A stretch of 64,000 nt of DNA from Chachezhania antarctica (GCF_003646465.1 NZ_QZEX01000009.1:89842-153841), one strand, 5' to 3'; positions 41,972-51,166 are shown, counted from the stretch's first letter. The notes: generated from the sequence alone by a model not told the origin. Numbers and translations: made by a program.

Positions 41972-42535
41972 TCACCAGACCGACACGCCCTCGCCCCAGG
42001 CGAACTTGCGGAACGGCTTATCCAGGGGGACCTGTGCAAGGTGGCTCGTGTAGTTCGACATGACTTTCTGCGCACAGGCAAGGATCACCTCCAGCACGTT
42101 GCGTTGTGTGTAGCCTGCGTCAAGGAACGCCTGCACGTCATCGGCGCCCAGCACCCCCCGTTCGCGCACCATCTCCAACGCGAAGGCTCGCAGCGCTTCC
42201 AGCCTTGCGGTCGGCAAGGGCGTCCCGTCGCGCAGGGCGTCGGTGATTGCGTCGCTGACCCGCATCTGCCGTGCAATGGCGGTGTGGGCCGGAACGCAGT
42301 ATATGCAATTGTGCTCCACATTGATCGCCTGCCACAGGACGGTGACTTCCTTCGCCGAAAAACTGGACGTGGCGACCAGTTCGTGAAGGCGCAGATAGGC
42401 CTCCAGCAGGCCCGGCGCCTCGGCCATGACGGCCTGAAGGTTCAGAACCGCGCAATAGCTGGCCTTTGCCTTCGCCATCAGAGGTTTGCTGGCCTCAGGC
42501 GCGGTGTCTTCGGTGTGAAGCGTGAAATCCGTCAT
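41972..42535 (-). CDS. AhpD/carboxymuconolactone decarboxylase-family protein
   Basis: A 187-residue all-helical protein with the redox motif HNCIYCVPAHTAIARQM, in which Cys-x-x-Cys and the following His match AhpD-type peroxidase partners. It probably reduces a peroxide or other electrophile using thiols. It is transcribed towards the TetR gene and is divergent from a thioesterase gene. The NemR-like Cys of the TetR suggests control by electrophile or oxidant stress; inference. Confidence 0.85.
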   Translation of the reverse strand: MTDFTLHTEDTAPEASKPLMAKAKASYCAVLNLQAVMAEAPGLLEAYLRLHELVATSSFSAKEVTVLWQAINVEHNCIYCVPAHTAIARQMRVSDAITDALRDGTPLPTARLEALRAFALEMVRERGVLGADDVQAFLDAGYTQRNVLEVILACAQKVMSNYTSHLAQVPLDKPFRKFAWGEGVSVW

Positions 42536-42694
42536 CGGTCTCGTGCTTTCCTTCGGTCAGGCCGGCGTGGCCCGCCGCTGCGTCAATTTATTACTGAACG
42601 AATCTATATTGACCATTTGGATGTTGTTCATAATCTTAAAGCGATGCTGAACACAATCGAAAACCAGACCTCGGCCCCGACAAGGAACACCAGA

Positions 42695-43222
42695 ATGAAC
42701 GAGCAACACTCCTCCCCGGACATCTTCGCGACGGCCGCGATGCCCGATGTGCCGTTCGGCCTTGCCCGGCCGGATCAGGTCGCGACGCTGAGCGGACTCG
42801 AGATCCTGTCCCGCATCCCTACGGGAGAGCTTCCGGCCCCCACCATGGCGCGCACGCTGCAGCAATGGCCCGTTTCTGCCAGCGCCGGGCATGTGGAATT
42901 TCGTGGCGACCCGTCGGCCGAGTACCTGAACCCGATGGGGCTGGTGCATGGCGGCTGGACGATGGCGCTTCTGGACAGTGCGCTGGGATGCGCCGTGCAG
43001 ACGCTGCTGGAACCGGGTGAGACCTATGTCAGCCTCGGGACCGAGGTGAAGTTCCTGCGTCCCGTGCTGGCCGATATCGGACAGGTCCGTGCATTGGCAA
43101 ATGTGGTGTCACGCGGGCGGCGAACGGCCACGGCTGACGCACGGGTCGAAGACCGAAAAGGCCGGATCCTGGCCACCGGGACGACCACCTGCTTTCTGGA
43201 CCGGATGAGCAGGCCAGACTGA
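42695..43222 (+). CDS. PaaI-family hotdog thioesterase
   Basis: A 175-residue thioesterase with the NPMGLVHGGWTMALLDSALG signature (HGG and the catalytic Asp) and GRRTATADARVEDRKGRILA. I start at ATG 42695, where AAGGA lies eight bases before; the frame upstream is open to 41882 but runs antisense through the AhpD-like gene. It is divergent from that gene, and the 160-base AT-rich region between them should contain both promoters. It would act on a short or aromatic acyl-CoA. Confidence 0.82.
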   Translation: MNEQHSSPDIFATAAMPDVPFGLARPDQVATLSGLEILSRIPTGELPAPTMARTLQQWPVSASAGHVEFRGDPSAEYLNPMGLVHGGWTMALLDSALGCAVQTLLEPGETYVSLGTEVKFLRPVLADIGQVRALANVVSRGRRTATADARVEDRKGRILATGTTTCFLDRMSRPD

Positions 43223-43384
43223 CAGGCAGTGGTCGATCGGCGTGATATCACCCCCTGTCATTGCACCTGGGAAGCGGCGCTTAACTGCGACCTTCGCCCC
43301 AAAATCGCCGCATCTCGAACGATTTAAAAATGTCGAATAGGTTGCCTTTTCCATTGTCACAAGGACAGGGAAACCTTTGCGGGG

Positions 43385-43438
43385 TGCATAGGCGACGATC
43401 TCGAGAGGAAAGCGATAGCCTTTCAGGCTTGGCATCAT
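43385..43438 (-). mobile_element. Possible N-terminal remnant of an IS6-like transposase
   Basis: The minus strand encodes MMPSLKGYRFPLEIVAYA, similar to the start of IS6/IS240-type transposases, then the likeness stops. Only 18 codons are involved. The rest of the 284-base gap between the thioesterase and the monooxygenase (43223-43506) contains a 10-bp dyad GTGATATCAC at 43242 and nothing else recognised. Confidence 0.3.
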
Positions 43439-43506
43439 GCAAGGTATTTTGTCCCCATTGCCTATGTGACAGCCGACGGGCAAACAAGTTGGCTATCCCG
43501 TCGCCG

Positions 43507-44883
43507 TCACTCAGCAGCTTGCAACGGACGCGAAGGCGTCTGCGACGCGGGCGTGTTGAAATACCCGTCCTTCAGCTCGGGCCAGCCCATGTGCTTGCGC
43601 AGCTTTTTGAATTCGGCCCCCAGCGCATCGATATTCGCGTAGGTCGCGTGGCGGTCGCTGTCCACGTAGTTCACACCACCACCCAGGTCAGGCGTGTAGG
43701 TTTGCATGCGTTTCTGGAGTTTGGCCCACACGGCAGGATCCTCGCGTTGTGCGCAGATCGTTCGACCGATCAGATCGGCCATACCATCAAACATCTTGTA
43801 GATACCGCCGTTGGTTTCTGTAAACCCGAGCCCGAAAAGCTGGGGGTTCACGCGGCTGAACATCTGCAGATAGTTGTCAGGACGATCCCCCTTCCAGCTG
43901 AATGCGGCTTTGTCGACGTAAGGTACCTGCCATTCATAGCCTGTCGCGCAAATCACCAGATCAACATTTTCGCGGCTGCCGTCGCTGAAGACGACCTCTT
44001 TGCCATCCAATCGGTCTACATCCCCTTTTGCAGTCAGATCCCCATGGCTGAGATAATGAAGCAGTTGCGAGTTGACGATCGGGTGGCTTTCAAAAATCTT
44101 GTGGTCGGGTTTGGGAAGACCAAGGCGCGTCACATCGCCATTGATCAACCGTAACATGCCGTGAAGCACTTTCTGGGCCAGCCACATGGGCAAATGTGGA
44201 CCTTCATGCGCGAAGACATCCGCCGGCTTGCCCATGATATGCTTTGGAATGAAGTGATAGCCGCGCCGCACGCTGATAAAGCTCGCGTCGCTCGCGATCG
44301 CGGCGTCACATGCTATATCGCATCCGGAATTACCGGCGCCGACGATCAGAACCTTCTTGCCGCGAAATTCGTCCAGGTGTCTGTAGCTATTCGCATGACG
44401 TATTTCGCCGTCAAACGTTTCGGTATCCTTGGCCCAATCGGGCAGTTTGGGGTGCCAGGTCGTGCCCGAAACACAAACCAGCCAGCGATAGTGACGTGTC
44501 TCTTCGTTTGATAGCTTTACCTCCCAGGTGCCGTCGACAAAGCTGGCTCCTGTGACTTCCGTATTGAAGGTGATGTGATCGTACAGCCCATAGTGGCTGG
44601 CGAAGCTCTTCATGTACTCGAAGATCTGACGATTTGAGGGATAGTCGGGATAGTGATCCGGCATCGGGAAGTCCCAAAAATAGGACTGCGTCTTTGACGA
44701 GATGAAATGCGCGGACGCGTACATCGGCGTGCCCGGGTTTTTCAGGTCCCAGATGCCGCCGACTTCGCTGTGGCGTTCGAACACATCGAAGTCGATGCCA
44801 AGGTTCTTGAACGCCCGCGCCAGTGCAAGACCGCCCGGTCCCGCTCCGACGATGCACGCTTTCTGATTTTCGGCAGGTGTCAT
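43507..44883 (-). CDS. flavin-containing (Baeyer-Villiger type) monooxygenase
   Basis: A 458-residue FAD/NADPH monooxygenase. The FAD motif G13-x-G15-x-x-G18 (VGAGPGGLALA), a central NADPH motif VGAGNSGCDIA and the fingerprint FDGEIRHANSYRH (F-x-G-x3-H-x3-Y, near residue 155) place it in the FMO/BVMO group. It would oxygenate a ketone or a soft nucleophile. I start at 44883 with GGAG nine bases upstream. A TetR regulator is divergent from it and an inverted repeat lies between them. Confidence 0.88.
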   Translation of the reverse strand: MTPAENQKACIVGAGPGGLALARAFKNLGIDFDVFERHSEVGGIWDLKNPGTPMYASAHFISSKTQSYFWDFPMPDHYPDYPSNRQIFEYMKSFASHYGLYDHITFNTEVTGASFVDGTWEVKLSNEETRHYRWLVCVSGTTWHPKLPDWAKDTETFDGEIRHANSYRHLDEFRGKKVLIVGAGNSGCDIACDAAIASDASFISVRRGYHFIPKHIMGKPADVFAHEGPHLPMWLAQKVLHGMLRLINGDVTRLGLPKPDHKIFESHPIVNSQLLHYLSHGDLTAKGDVDRLDGKEVVFSDGSRENVDLVICATGYEWQVPYVDKAAFSWKGDRPDNYLQMFSRVNPQLFGLGFTETNGGIYKMFDGMADLIGRTICAQREDPAVWAKLQKRMQTYTPDLGGGVNYVDSDRHATYANIDALGAEFKKLRKHMGWPELKDGYFNTPASQTPSRPLQAAE

Positions 44884-44896
44884 GGCCTCATTCTCC

Positions 44897-44943
44897 AATA
44901 TGAGCAAGCATCATGTTTGACTATTGTGATAGATCCTCATATT
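44897..44943. promoter_or_regulatory. Inverted repeat between monooxygenase and TetR genes
   Basis: AATATGAG (44897-44904) and CTCATATT (44936-44943) are perfect inverted arms 31 bases apart in the 99-base AT-rich divergent region. They could be paired half-sites or a DNA-looping arrangement for the TetR protein. Confidence 0.35.
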
Positions 44944-44982
44944 TTGAAAATCAATGTATTTTCGCACTCAGGGGTTGCCGGC

Positions 44983-45609
44983 ATGGCTGACGCATCCATC
45001 GAAGTCAGAAAACGCCCAGTGCAAGCCCGCAGCAGAGCGCGGGTTGATGCAATTCTGGACGCGGCACGAGACATCATTTCAGACGTCGGAAGCGATGGCA
45101 TGAAGATGAACGCGCTTGCCCAGCAGGCAGGCGTGCCGATCGGGACGGTCTACCAATTTTTTCCGAACAAATCCGCGGTGATACACACGCTGGTTCAGAC
45201 AACGCTGGAATCGCTCAGCGACGCACTTCGGGACCAGTTCAAAGACGCTGCCAGCGTTGAAGATGTTGCCGAGCGGATGGGGACAGCCATCAGAAATTAC
45301 TGCAGGTATCTTTGTGACGAACCGGTTCTCAGCGATATCCTGTCCTCGACCCAGGGCGACAGGAATCTAAGGGATATCGACCGTCAGGACAGCCTGCGAA
45401 ACGGCAAGATGCTGTTTGACGTCGTTGCACCCTTCATTGCCGATACGGAGCACGAAGCGCTCAACGTGATGTGTTTCAGGGTCGTTCATCTGACCGGATC
45501 GCTGGCCCGCTTGTGCAGCACAATCGACAGTAAGACAGCGACGATGATGCAGGATCAGTTCATCAAAAGCGCCCAACATGATCTGAAATCGTTCCGCAAA
45601 GCGGGATAG
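44983..45609 (+). CDS. TetR-family transcriptional regulator
   Basis: A 208-residue regulator with helix-turn-helix at about residues 18-65 (ILDAARDIISDVGSDGMKMN, QQAGVPIGTVYQFFPNKSAV). The C-terminal domain is typical of TetR sensors of hydrophobic ligands. The start at 44983 (MADASIEVRK) follows the divergent promoter region; upstream codons of the open frame are antisense to the monooxygenase. It most likely represses the monooxygenase gene. Confidence 0.86.
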   Translation: MADASIEVRKRPVQARSRARVDAILDAARDIISDVGSDGMKMNALAQQAGVPIGTVYQFFPNKSAVIHTLVQTTLESLSDALRDQFKDAASVEDVAERMGTAIRNYCRYLCDEPVLSDILSSTQGDRNLRDIDRQDSLRNGKMLFDVVAPFIADTEHEALNVMCFRVVHLTGSLARLCSTIDSKTATMMQDQFIKSAQHDLKSFRKAG

Positions 45610-45752
45610 AATCCAGTCAACCCTGTCAAATCCGGGACACCCCCTGCCTGGCTCCGCACCATCCAAACCGATAGCCGAGAAGCTTCAAACCGCGACAGTT
45701 GCATTCCAAACTGACACGGTTCAGATCAATGAACTTCGCCAAATTCATAAAA

Positions 45753-45912
45753 TCAGGCGAACTCCACCTCGTCCGTCTTCCACTCGCAAACAACACCCGC
45801 AATCCTGCTCTCCTGTATTCGTTTATAGGCCCAGATGCGGCCTTTTCTGACCCCTTTGCCAAGCCTCTTGTCACGCCTTGAGCGGTCCAGCACTCGGATC
45901 GGCGTGTCGTCA
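45753..45912 (-). mobile_element. IS66-family TnpC fragment
   Basis: The minus strand reads DDTPIRVLDRSRRDKRLGKG, then KGRIWAY, the conserved catalytic-Asp region of IS66 transposases. It stops after about 50 codons at TGA 45753-45755. It is joined directly to an IS3-type fragment. The stretch 45610-45752 shows nothing recognisable. Confidence 0.55.
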
Positions 45913-46032
45913 GACAAAGTAGGTCGAACGCGCGATCCCGGCCTTGCGGCAGATCTAGGCGAACGACGTGCTTTCCTCGCCCTGCTTCAGAACGATCGGT
46001 TTCCGCGCCTCCGTGAACTTCGATGCCTTCAT
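45913..46032 (-). mobile_element. IS3-family OrfA fragment
   Basis: From an ATG at 46032 the minus strand encodes MKASKFTEARKPIVLKQGEE, an in-frame stop, then ICRKAGIARSTYF, the start of IS3-family OrfA. The stop and the abrupt change to IS66-like sequence near 45912 show it is dead. Bases 46033-46200 contain no recognised gene. Confidence 0.55.
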
Positions 46033-46200
46033 GCGATTTCACTCCTTTCCCAGACAAGAAAGCTTGGCGGGAAACGCTAGCTTCAAACTCTCCAGATTTC
46101 AGAGGGCGGAGCAGGTCTTCGGCGCTGCGAAAATGACGACCACGTCGCGCGACCGTGCGCCATGCGTCCTGCGGATCTGAAAGACAATGCTCGCCCGGGA

Positions 46201-47310
46201 TCAGCCTTCGGACAATCCGAGAGTTCGCTTCAATTGTTGCGTGTCAATCGCCCTGCAAATCCCTGCTGCCGAGCGGGCCAACGGCGTGTCATCTGCGGCG
46301 CAAAGTGCGTTCAGGACAGCTTCTTCCACGGCCTCAACCGCGGCAAGATAGACCGGGTCCAGTTCCTCGTCATTCAGAACTGTCATCTGCCGCCAGGGAC
46401 CGGAAAGTTGCGGCAAGGGCATTTCGTTCGCTGTCGAGAACGCGAGGAAGATATCTCCTGAATTGTTGCCACCGGGGGTACCGCCGCGGCCTATGCCGAT
46501 GGCCGCACGCCGGGCCAGCCGTTCGAGCTGCCCGGGCGACAGAGGCAGGTCAGTTCCGAGGATCACGATGATCGAGCCGCGTTCCGTCACCATATCGAGG
46601 ATCCGGTCCTCGGTCATTACCTCGCCCACGCGCGTCCCGGCGACTGTCAGCCAGGGTCTCAGCCCGTGGTTGGCCTGCACCAGCGCTCCCATCGTGAAGC
46701 GCTGCCCGTCAATGTCGACCACGCGCGACGACGTCCCGGTGCCACCCTTGAACTCGTAGCAGATCATCCCGGCCCCCCCCCCGGAATTACCCTCGCGCAC
46801 CGGTCCAGGCCTGGCGGCGTCAATCGCAGCACGGGCATGGACCTCGGTCACATGGAGACCGTTGATGTCGTTCAGTACGCCGTCATAGGTTTCCGCCACG
46901 ACTGGCATCGCCCACAGGTGATTGTCCTCCCACGTGGCGCCATACGTCTCGATCATCCAGCGTACGGCAGCCGTGTGGCAGGGACCGATGGCATGCGAGT
47001 TCGAGATCATGATCGGCCCGGCCAGCCAGCCGCCGTCGCGCACCCAATGCGATCCGGTCATCTCGCCATTGCCGTTCAGGCTGAACTGGCCCGCCCAGAC
47101 CGGTTTCGGTTTCGGGTCGCGGCCACGCGGCAGGATCGCCGTCACCCCGGTCTGCACCTGGATCCCGCGACTGGCCAGCGACGGATCCTGCGAGGACAGG
47201 AGTTCCACCCCGCCAACCTCGACCCCCGGCACATCGGTGATGGCATTCAGCGCACCGGGCGTGCCCGGCAACGGTATGCCCAGGTCCCGGGCGCGAGATT
47301 TGGTCGTCAT
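46201..47310 (-). CDS. P1-family peptidase (DmpA-type aminopeptidase/D-esterase)
   Basis: A 369-residue Ntn-like hydrolase that self-cleaves into two chains and removes N-terminal L- or D-residues or beta-amino acids. The predicted cleavage is Gly245-Ser246 in TERGSIIVILGTDLPLSP, making Ser246 the nucleophile, as at Gly249-Ser250 of DmpA. REGNSGGGAGM and GGTPGGNNSGDIFLAFSTAN are family motifs. Its ATG overlaps the stop of the permease gene (47307-47310), so it belongs to the PotABCD-like operon and probably hydrolyses the imported compound. Confidence 0.88.
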   Translation of the reverse strand: MTTKSRARDLGIPLPGTPGALNAITDVPGVEVGGVELLSSQDPSLASRGIQVQTGVTAILPRGRDPKPKPVWAGQFSLNGNGEMTGSHWVRDGGWLAGPIMISNSHAIGPCHTAAVRWMIETYGATWEDNHLWAMPVVAETYDGVLNDINGLHVTEVHARAAIDAARPGPVREGNSGGGAGMICYEFKGGTGTSSRVVDIDGQRFTMGALVQANHGLRPWLTVAGTRVGEVMTEDRILDMVTERGSIIVILGTDLPLSPGQLERLARRAAIGIGRGGTPGGNNSGDIFLAFSTANEMPLPQLSGPWRQMTVLNDEELDPVYLAAVEAVEEAVLNALCAADDTPLARSAAGICRAIDTQQLKRTLGLSEG

Positions 47311-48122
47311 TTCGTACGTCTCGATCTTAGGTAGAGCCCTACGCCCGCGATCACGATGGTGAAGAGCAGCATGAGGGTGGCGATGGCGTTGATCTCGGGC
47401 TTGATGCCGCGGCGAAGCATGCCCCAGATGTGGATGGGCAGCGTGGTGTTGCCCGTGCCGGCAACGAAATAGGTAATCACCAGGTCGTCCATCGATATGA
47501 TAAATGCCAGCAGCCAGCCGCCAAGGATCCCCGGCGCAATCCCGGGCAGCGTCACCTTGCGGAAGGTCTGCATCGGCGTGGCACCAAGATCGGCCGAAGC
47601 CTCTTCGAAGCTCGTGTCGAGATCGGCCAGCCGGGCCGAGACGGTCACGAAGACATAGGAGATGAGGAAGGTAGACTGGCCGATGATGATGGTCATGATC
47701 GACAGGTTCATCCCGATGGTGATGAAGAAGATCAGGAGCGCGATACCCAGCACGATGTCGGGCATGATCATCGGCACCATCATCAACGTCCGGTAGAAGC
47801 CCGCAAGCCGGAACCGGAAGCGCGCAACTGCGAGCGCCAGCGCGGTGCCGAACACCGACGCGAAGACCGAGGTCGAGAGCGCGACGGTAAGGCTGGTCCG
47901 GATCGCGGCATATAGCTGGGCGGAACTGTCGACATAGCTTGTGCTGTCGGTGATCGCCGTTTCATAACCGAAGATCTGGCGGTACCAGTCGAAGGTAAAG
48001 CCGCTCCACACCATCATGTTCAGGGTGTTGGCGTTGAAGGAATAGGCCACCACCAGAAGGATCGGCGCATAGATGAAGACGAAGAAAAGAAGCCCGTAAA
48101 GGGACAGCAGGCGGCGCAGCAT
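47307..48122 (-). CDS. ABC transporter permease, PotC-like
   Basis: A 271-residue, six-helix permease of the spermidine/putrescine group. The EAA loop EEASADLGATPMQTFRKVTL followed by PGIAPGILGG is clear. It overlaps the PotB-like stop by one base and the peptidase start by four. It would import a polyamine-like or peptide-amine compound with its partners. Confidence 0.9.
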   Translation of the reverse strand: MLRRLLSLYGLLFFVFIYAPILLVVAYSFNANTLNMMVWSGFTFDWYRQIFGYETAITDSTSYVDSSAQLYAAIRTSLTVALSTSVFASVFGTALALAVARFRFRLAGFYRTLMMVPMIMPDIVLGIALLIFFITIGMNLSIMTIIIGQSTFLISYVFVTVSARLADLDTSFEEASADLGATPMQTFRKVTLPGIAPGILGGWLLAFIISMDDLVITYFVAGTGNTTLPIHIWGMLRRGIKPEINAIATLMLLFTIVIAGVGLYLRSRRTK

Positions 48123-49003
48123 CAGGCGTCTCCCCGCCGGGCGAGCCGCAGCTGGACCACCAGAAGAAGCAGCACCGCCGCCATGACCATCATCGCCAGC
48201 GCAGAGCCGAAGGGCCAGTTGCGCGCCGACAGGAACTGCTGCTCGATCAGGTTGCCGATCATCAGGACCTTGGCACCGCCCAGCACCGACGGCACGATGA
48301 AGTTCCCCAGCGACGGGATGAAGGTGATGATGGATCCACCGATGATCCCCGGCATTGTCGCGGGCAGCACCACCTTCCAGAAGGTCTGCACCCGCGTCGC
48401 CCCAAGATCGGACGAGGCTTCAAGCTGCGCGATGTCGAGCTTTTCTATGGATCCGTAAAGCGGCAGGAACATGAACGGGATGAAGACGTAAGTCATCCCA
48501 AGGATCACGGCGAAATCTGAATACAGAAACTCGATGGGATCAGAGGTGATCCCGATTCCCATCAGGCCCTGGTTCAGGAATCCGGTGGGCCGCAGGATCA
48601 GGACCCAAGCGAAAAGGCGCACGATCAGGCTGACGAAAAAGGGGAGCGTGACAAGGAAGATCGCGAAGTCGCGGCGGCCCGGTGACATGCGGCTGATCCA
48701 GAAGGCGGCGGGGTAGCTGACCAACAGGCTCGTAACCACCGTCAACCCCGCAAGCCGCAGCGACCGCAGGAAGATCCCCAGAAAGACCGGATCGAATTTT
48801 TCGTACCGCGTGTCGGCCCAGCCAAGTATCCGACCGTAGTTCAGGTGCGAGAACACCCAGTCGACACCGCCATAAATGCCGGGCGTCAGGAAGCTGTAGA
48901 CCAGCATGGTCAGGAGCGGCCCGCAAAAGAAGACCAGCAGGAACACCGACGGCGCACCAAGAAGGCCTATCAGCTGAAGGACCTTTCGCCGGGCAAGTTT
49001 CAT
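48122..49003 (-). CDS. ABC transporter permease, PotB-like
   Basis: A 293-residue permease with six helices and the EAA loop LEASSDLGATRVQTFWKVVL. It pairs with the PotC-like protein. Its ATG overlaps the ATPase stop by four bases. N-terminal basic residues (MKLARRKVLQ) precede the first helix, which fits the usual cytoplasmic N-terminus. Confidence 0.9.
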   Translation of the reverse strand: MKLARRKVLQLIGLLGAPSVFLLVFFCGPLLTMLVYSFLTPGIYGGVDWVFSHLNYGRILGWADTRYEKFDPVFLGIFLRSLRLAGLTVVTSLLVSYPAAFWISRMSPGRRDFAIFLVTLPFFVSLIVRLFAWVLILRPTGFLNQGLMGIGITSDPIEFLYSDFAVILGMTYVFIPFMFLPLYGSIEKLDIAQLEASSDLGATRVQTFWKVVLPATMPGIIGGSIITFIPSLGNFIVPSVLGGAKVLMIGNLIEQQFLSARNWPFGSALAMMVMAAVLLLLVVQLRLARRGDA

Positions 49004-50061
49004 TCTGCGACCTCGTCGATCAGGTGCAGGCCGGACGCCGGGGCGTGAAGCGTCAGATCCGCCCCGACCTCGGGTGCCGTGGCGCCGGATCGGATCAGCG
49101 CGCGGACGGTGCCGAAGGCGGCGGTCTCCAGCGTGATCTGATGGTCCTTGCCGGAATAGTAGGTCTCGGCAATCCGGCCCGAGAAGGACAGTTTCGGACC
49201 TTCCGGTTTGGCCAATCCCAACGCTTCGGGACGAAGAAGCAGTGTTGCCTGTCGGGAGGCGCAGGTGGTGGCGAAGCTCTGGCCATCGGCCAAGCTGGCC
49301 TGTCCACCATCAATCGCGACAGGCAGCAGGTTGCTTTCGCCCAGGAAGTCCGCAGTGAACAGGTTCGCCGGGCTCTCGTACAGGACCGAAGGCACGTCGA
49401 TCTGCTGGATGCGGCCATGGGCCAGAACGGCGATGCGGTCGGACATCGTCAGCGCTTCTTCCTGGTCGTGGGTGACGAAGACGAAACCGATCCCCAGCTC
49501 GCGCTGGATCGCCTTCAGTTCCTGCTGCATCTTCTGGCGCAGGTTCTTGTCCAGCGCCGAGAGCGGTTCATCGAGAAGCAGAAGCTTGGGCTTGCCAGCC
49601 AGGGCACGGGCCAGCGCAACGCGCTGCTGCTGCCCACCTGAAAGCTGCGAGACCGAACGTTTCTCCATGCCTTCCAGGCCGACCAGTTCCAGCATTTCGC
49701 TCACGCGGGTGCGGATCGTAGCCTTGTCATTGCCCGCGATCTCCAGCGCGTAGCCCACGTTCCGGGCGACGCTCATGTGGTTGAACAGTGCATAGCGCTG
49801 GAACACGGTGTTTACCGGACGCCGGTGCGCAGGCATCTGGGTGACGGCCGCGCCGTCGATCAGGACGTCGCCCGCATCCAGCGTTTCGAACCCGCTGATG
49901 CAACGCAACAGCGTGGTCTTGCCGCAGCCCGAAGGCCCCAGCAGCGTCACGAACTCGGCCGAGGCAAGCTTCAGAGAAACACCGTCGAGCGCGGTCATCA
50001 CACCACCCTCCGGCGTGCGGAAGCGTTTTCGTGCGTCAACGATTTCCAGATGTGCAGGCAT
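49000..50061 (-). CDS. ABC transporter ATP-binding protein, PotA-like
   Basis: A 353-residue ATPase with Walker A GPSGCGKTT, signature QLSGGQQQRVALARALA, Walker B LLLLDEPLSALD and a C-terminal TOBE-like regulatory domain (residues about 270-350) with LLLRPEALGL. This is the domain plan of PotA/CysA importers. It lies between the binding protein and the permeases, after a strong hairpin. Confidence 0.92.
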   Translation of the reverse strand: MPAHLEIVDARKRFRTPEGGVMTALDGVSLKLASAEFVTLLGPSGCGKTTLLRCISGFETLDAGDVLIDGAAVTQMPAHRRPVNTVFQRYALFNHMSVARNVGYALEIAGNDKATIRTRVSEMLELVGLEGMEKRSVSQLSGGQQQRVALARALAGKPKLLLLDEPLSALDKNLRQKMQQELKAIQRELGIGFVFVTHDQEEALTMSDRIAVLAHGRIQQIDVPSVLYESPANLFTADFLGESNLLPVAIDGGQASLADGQSFATTCASRQATLLLRPEALGLAKPEGPKLSFSGRIAETYYSGKDHQITLETAAFGTVRALIRSGATAPEVGADLTLHAPASGLHLIDEVAE

Positions 50062-50075
50062 GGGAGAAGTCCTGA

Positions 50076-50099
50076 GCCCGGGCAGTCCCCTGCCCGGGC
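50076..50099 (-). promoter_or_regulatory. Strong hairpin between binding-protein and ATPase genes
   Basis: GCCCGGGCAG and CTGCCCGGGC form a perfect 10-bp stem with a four-base loop, 29 bases after the binding-protein stop. Without a T tract it should stabilise the upstream mRNA or partly terminate transcription, raising binding-protein levels over the rest. Confidence 0.6.
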
Positions 50100-50128
50100 A
50101 TGGCAGGGTTGAAACCCCGCAGGTTACG

Positions 50129-51166
50129 TCATTGCGCGGTTTTGATCCGCGTCCATTCGGAATTGTAGAGTTGCAAGTCGCGGCCCAGGTCCTCGAAGAT
50201 CTGGAGCTTGCCCATGGTCTCCTGGTCCGGGTAGATCGTTTCGTTCGACACGATCTCGGCCGGGATCAGCTCCTGCGCGGGGATATTCGGCGTGCCGTTC
50301 ATCTGCTGTTCGACGTTCAGCGCAGCGATTTCCGGCTGCAGGTAGAACTCCATGAACTTGATGGCATTCTCCTTGTTGGGGGCCGACTCCAGAACGCAGA
50401 TATCCTCCTGGTACATCGTGGCCCCTTCCTTGGGGATGATGTAGCCGATCGTCTCCGGGTTTTCCGACACGAAGAGGTTCGCGCCCACGTACCAATGCGC
50501 GGCGGCCACATCGCCCGAGATCACTTGCGGCACGGAATCGTAGGTGAAGGCCGTCACGCCATCGAGGTTCGAGACGATGTAATCGGCAGCGGCTTCAACC
50601 TCGGCCGGGTCGGTGGAATTCACCGAATTCCCGCCCATGATCAGACCGACGCCGATTGTTTCGCGAAGGTCATCCAGAAGGGTGATCTTCTTGCCCTCCT
50701 TGCCGAGCGCGAAGAAGTCCTCCCACCCGGTGATGCCGCCGGCGAGTTCCTTGTTGTAGACGATCCCCACGTTGCCCCAGGCGTAGGGCAGGCAGTATTC
50801 GGCGTCGGGGTCGGTCTTGGCACGGACGAATTGCGGGTCGATGTTTTCAAAGCCCGCCGCGCTGCCGATATCAGTCTTCGCCAGCAGCCCAAGCTGATAC
50901 ATGATGTCGTGCATGTGGACGGACGGGAAGACAATGTCGTACCCTGTGGCGCCGGCCTGGATCTTGGCCAGCATCTCTTCGTTCGAACCGTAGGTGTCGA
51001 GCGTGACCTCGATCCCGGTTTCCTCGGTGAATTTGTTCAGCACGGCGGGGTTGATGTAGTCACCCCAGTTATAGAGCGACAGCGTGCCCTCGGCCGTCGC
51101 GGCCAGCGGTGTCAGGGCGAGGGGCGCGATCAGAGCCAGGCTGGCCCGAAGAGCGGTCTTCTTCAT
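50129..51166 (-). CDS. ABC substrate-binding protein, PotD-like
   Basis: A 345-residue periplasmic protein. The N-terminus MKKTALRASLALIAPLAL, then TPLAATAE, is a Sec signal peptide. The mature start GTLSLYNWGDYINPAVLNKF is typical of PotD/spermidine-putrescine proteins, and DIVFPSVHMHDIMYQLG follows. It is the first gene of the operon with the RpiR regulator divergent from it. Because the last gene encodes a DmpA-type peptidase, the ligand could be an amine-bearing peptide or amide rather than a plain polyamine. Confidence 0.88.
   Translation of the reverse strand: MKKTALRASLALIAPLALTPLAATAEGTLSLYNWGDYINPAVLNKFTEETGIEVTLDTYGSNEEMLAKIQAGATGYDIVFPSVHMHDIMYQLGLLAKTDIGSAAGFENIDPQFVRAKTDPDAEYCLPYAWGNVGIVYNKELAGGITGWEDFFALGKEGKKITLLDDLRETIGVGLIMGGNSVNSTDPAEVEAAADYIVSNLDGVTAFTYDSVPQVISGDVAAAHWYVGANLFVSENPETIGYIIPKEGATMYQEDICVLESAPNKENAIKFMEFYLQPEIAALNVEQQMNGTPNIPAQELIPAEIVSNETIYPDQETMGKLQIFEDLGRDLQLYNSEWTRIKTAQ

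Noticed and set aside
43242-43251. GTGATATCAC dyad as an operator
   Set aside because: It lies after a gene in a convergent gap with no promoter to control, and a 10-bp dyad can easily arise by chance.
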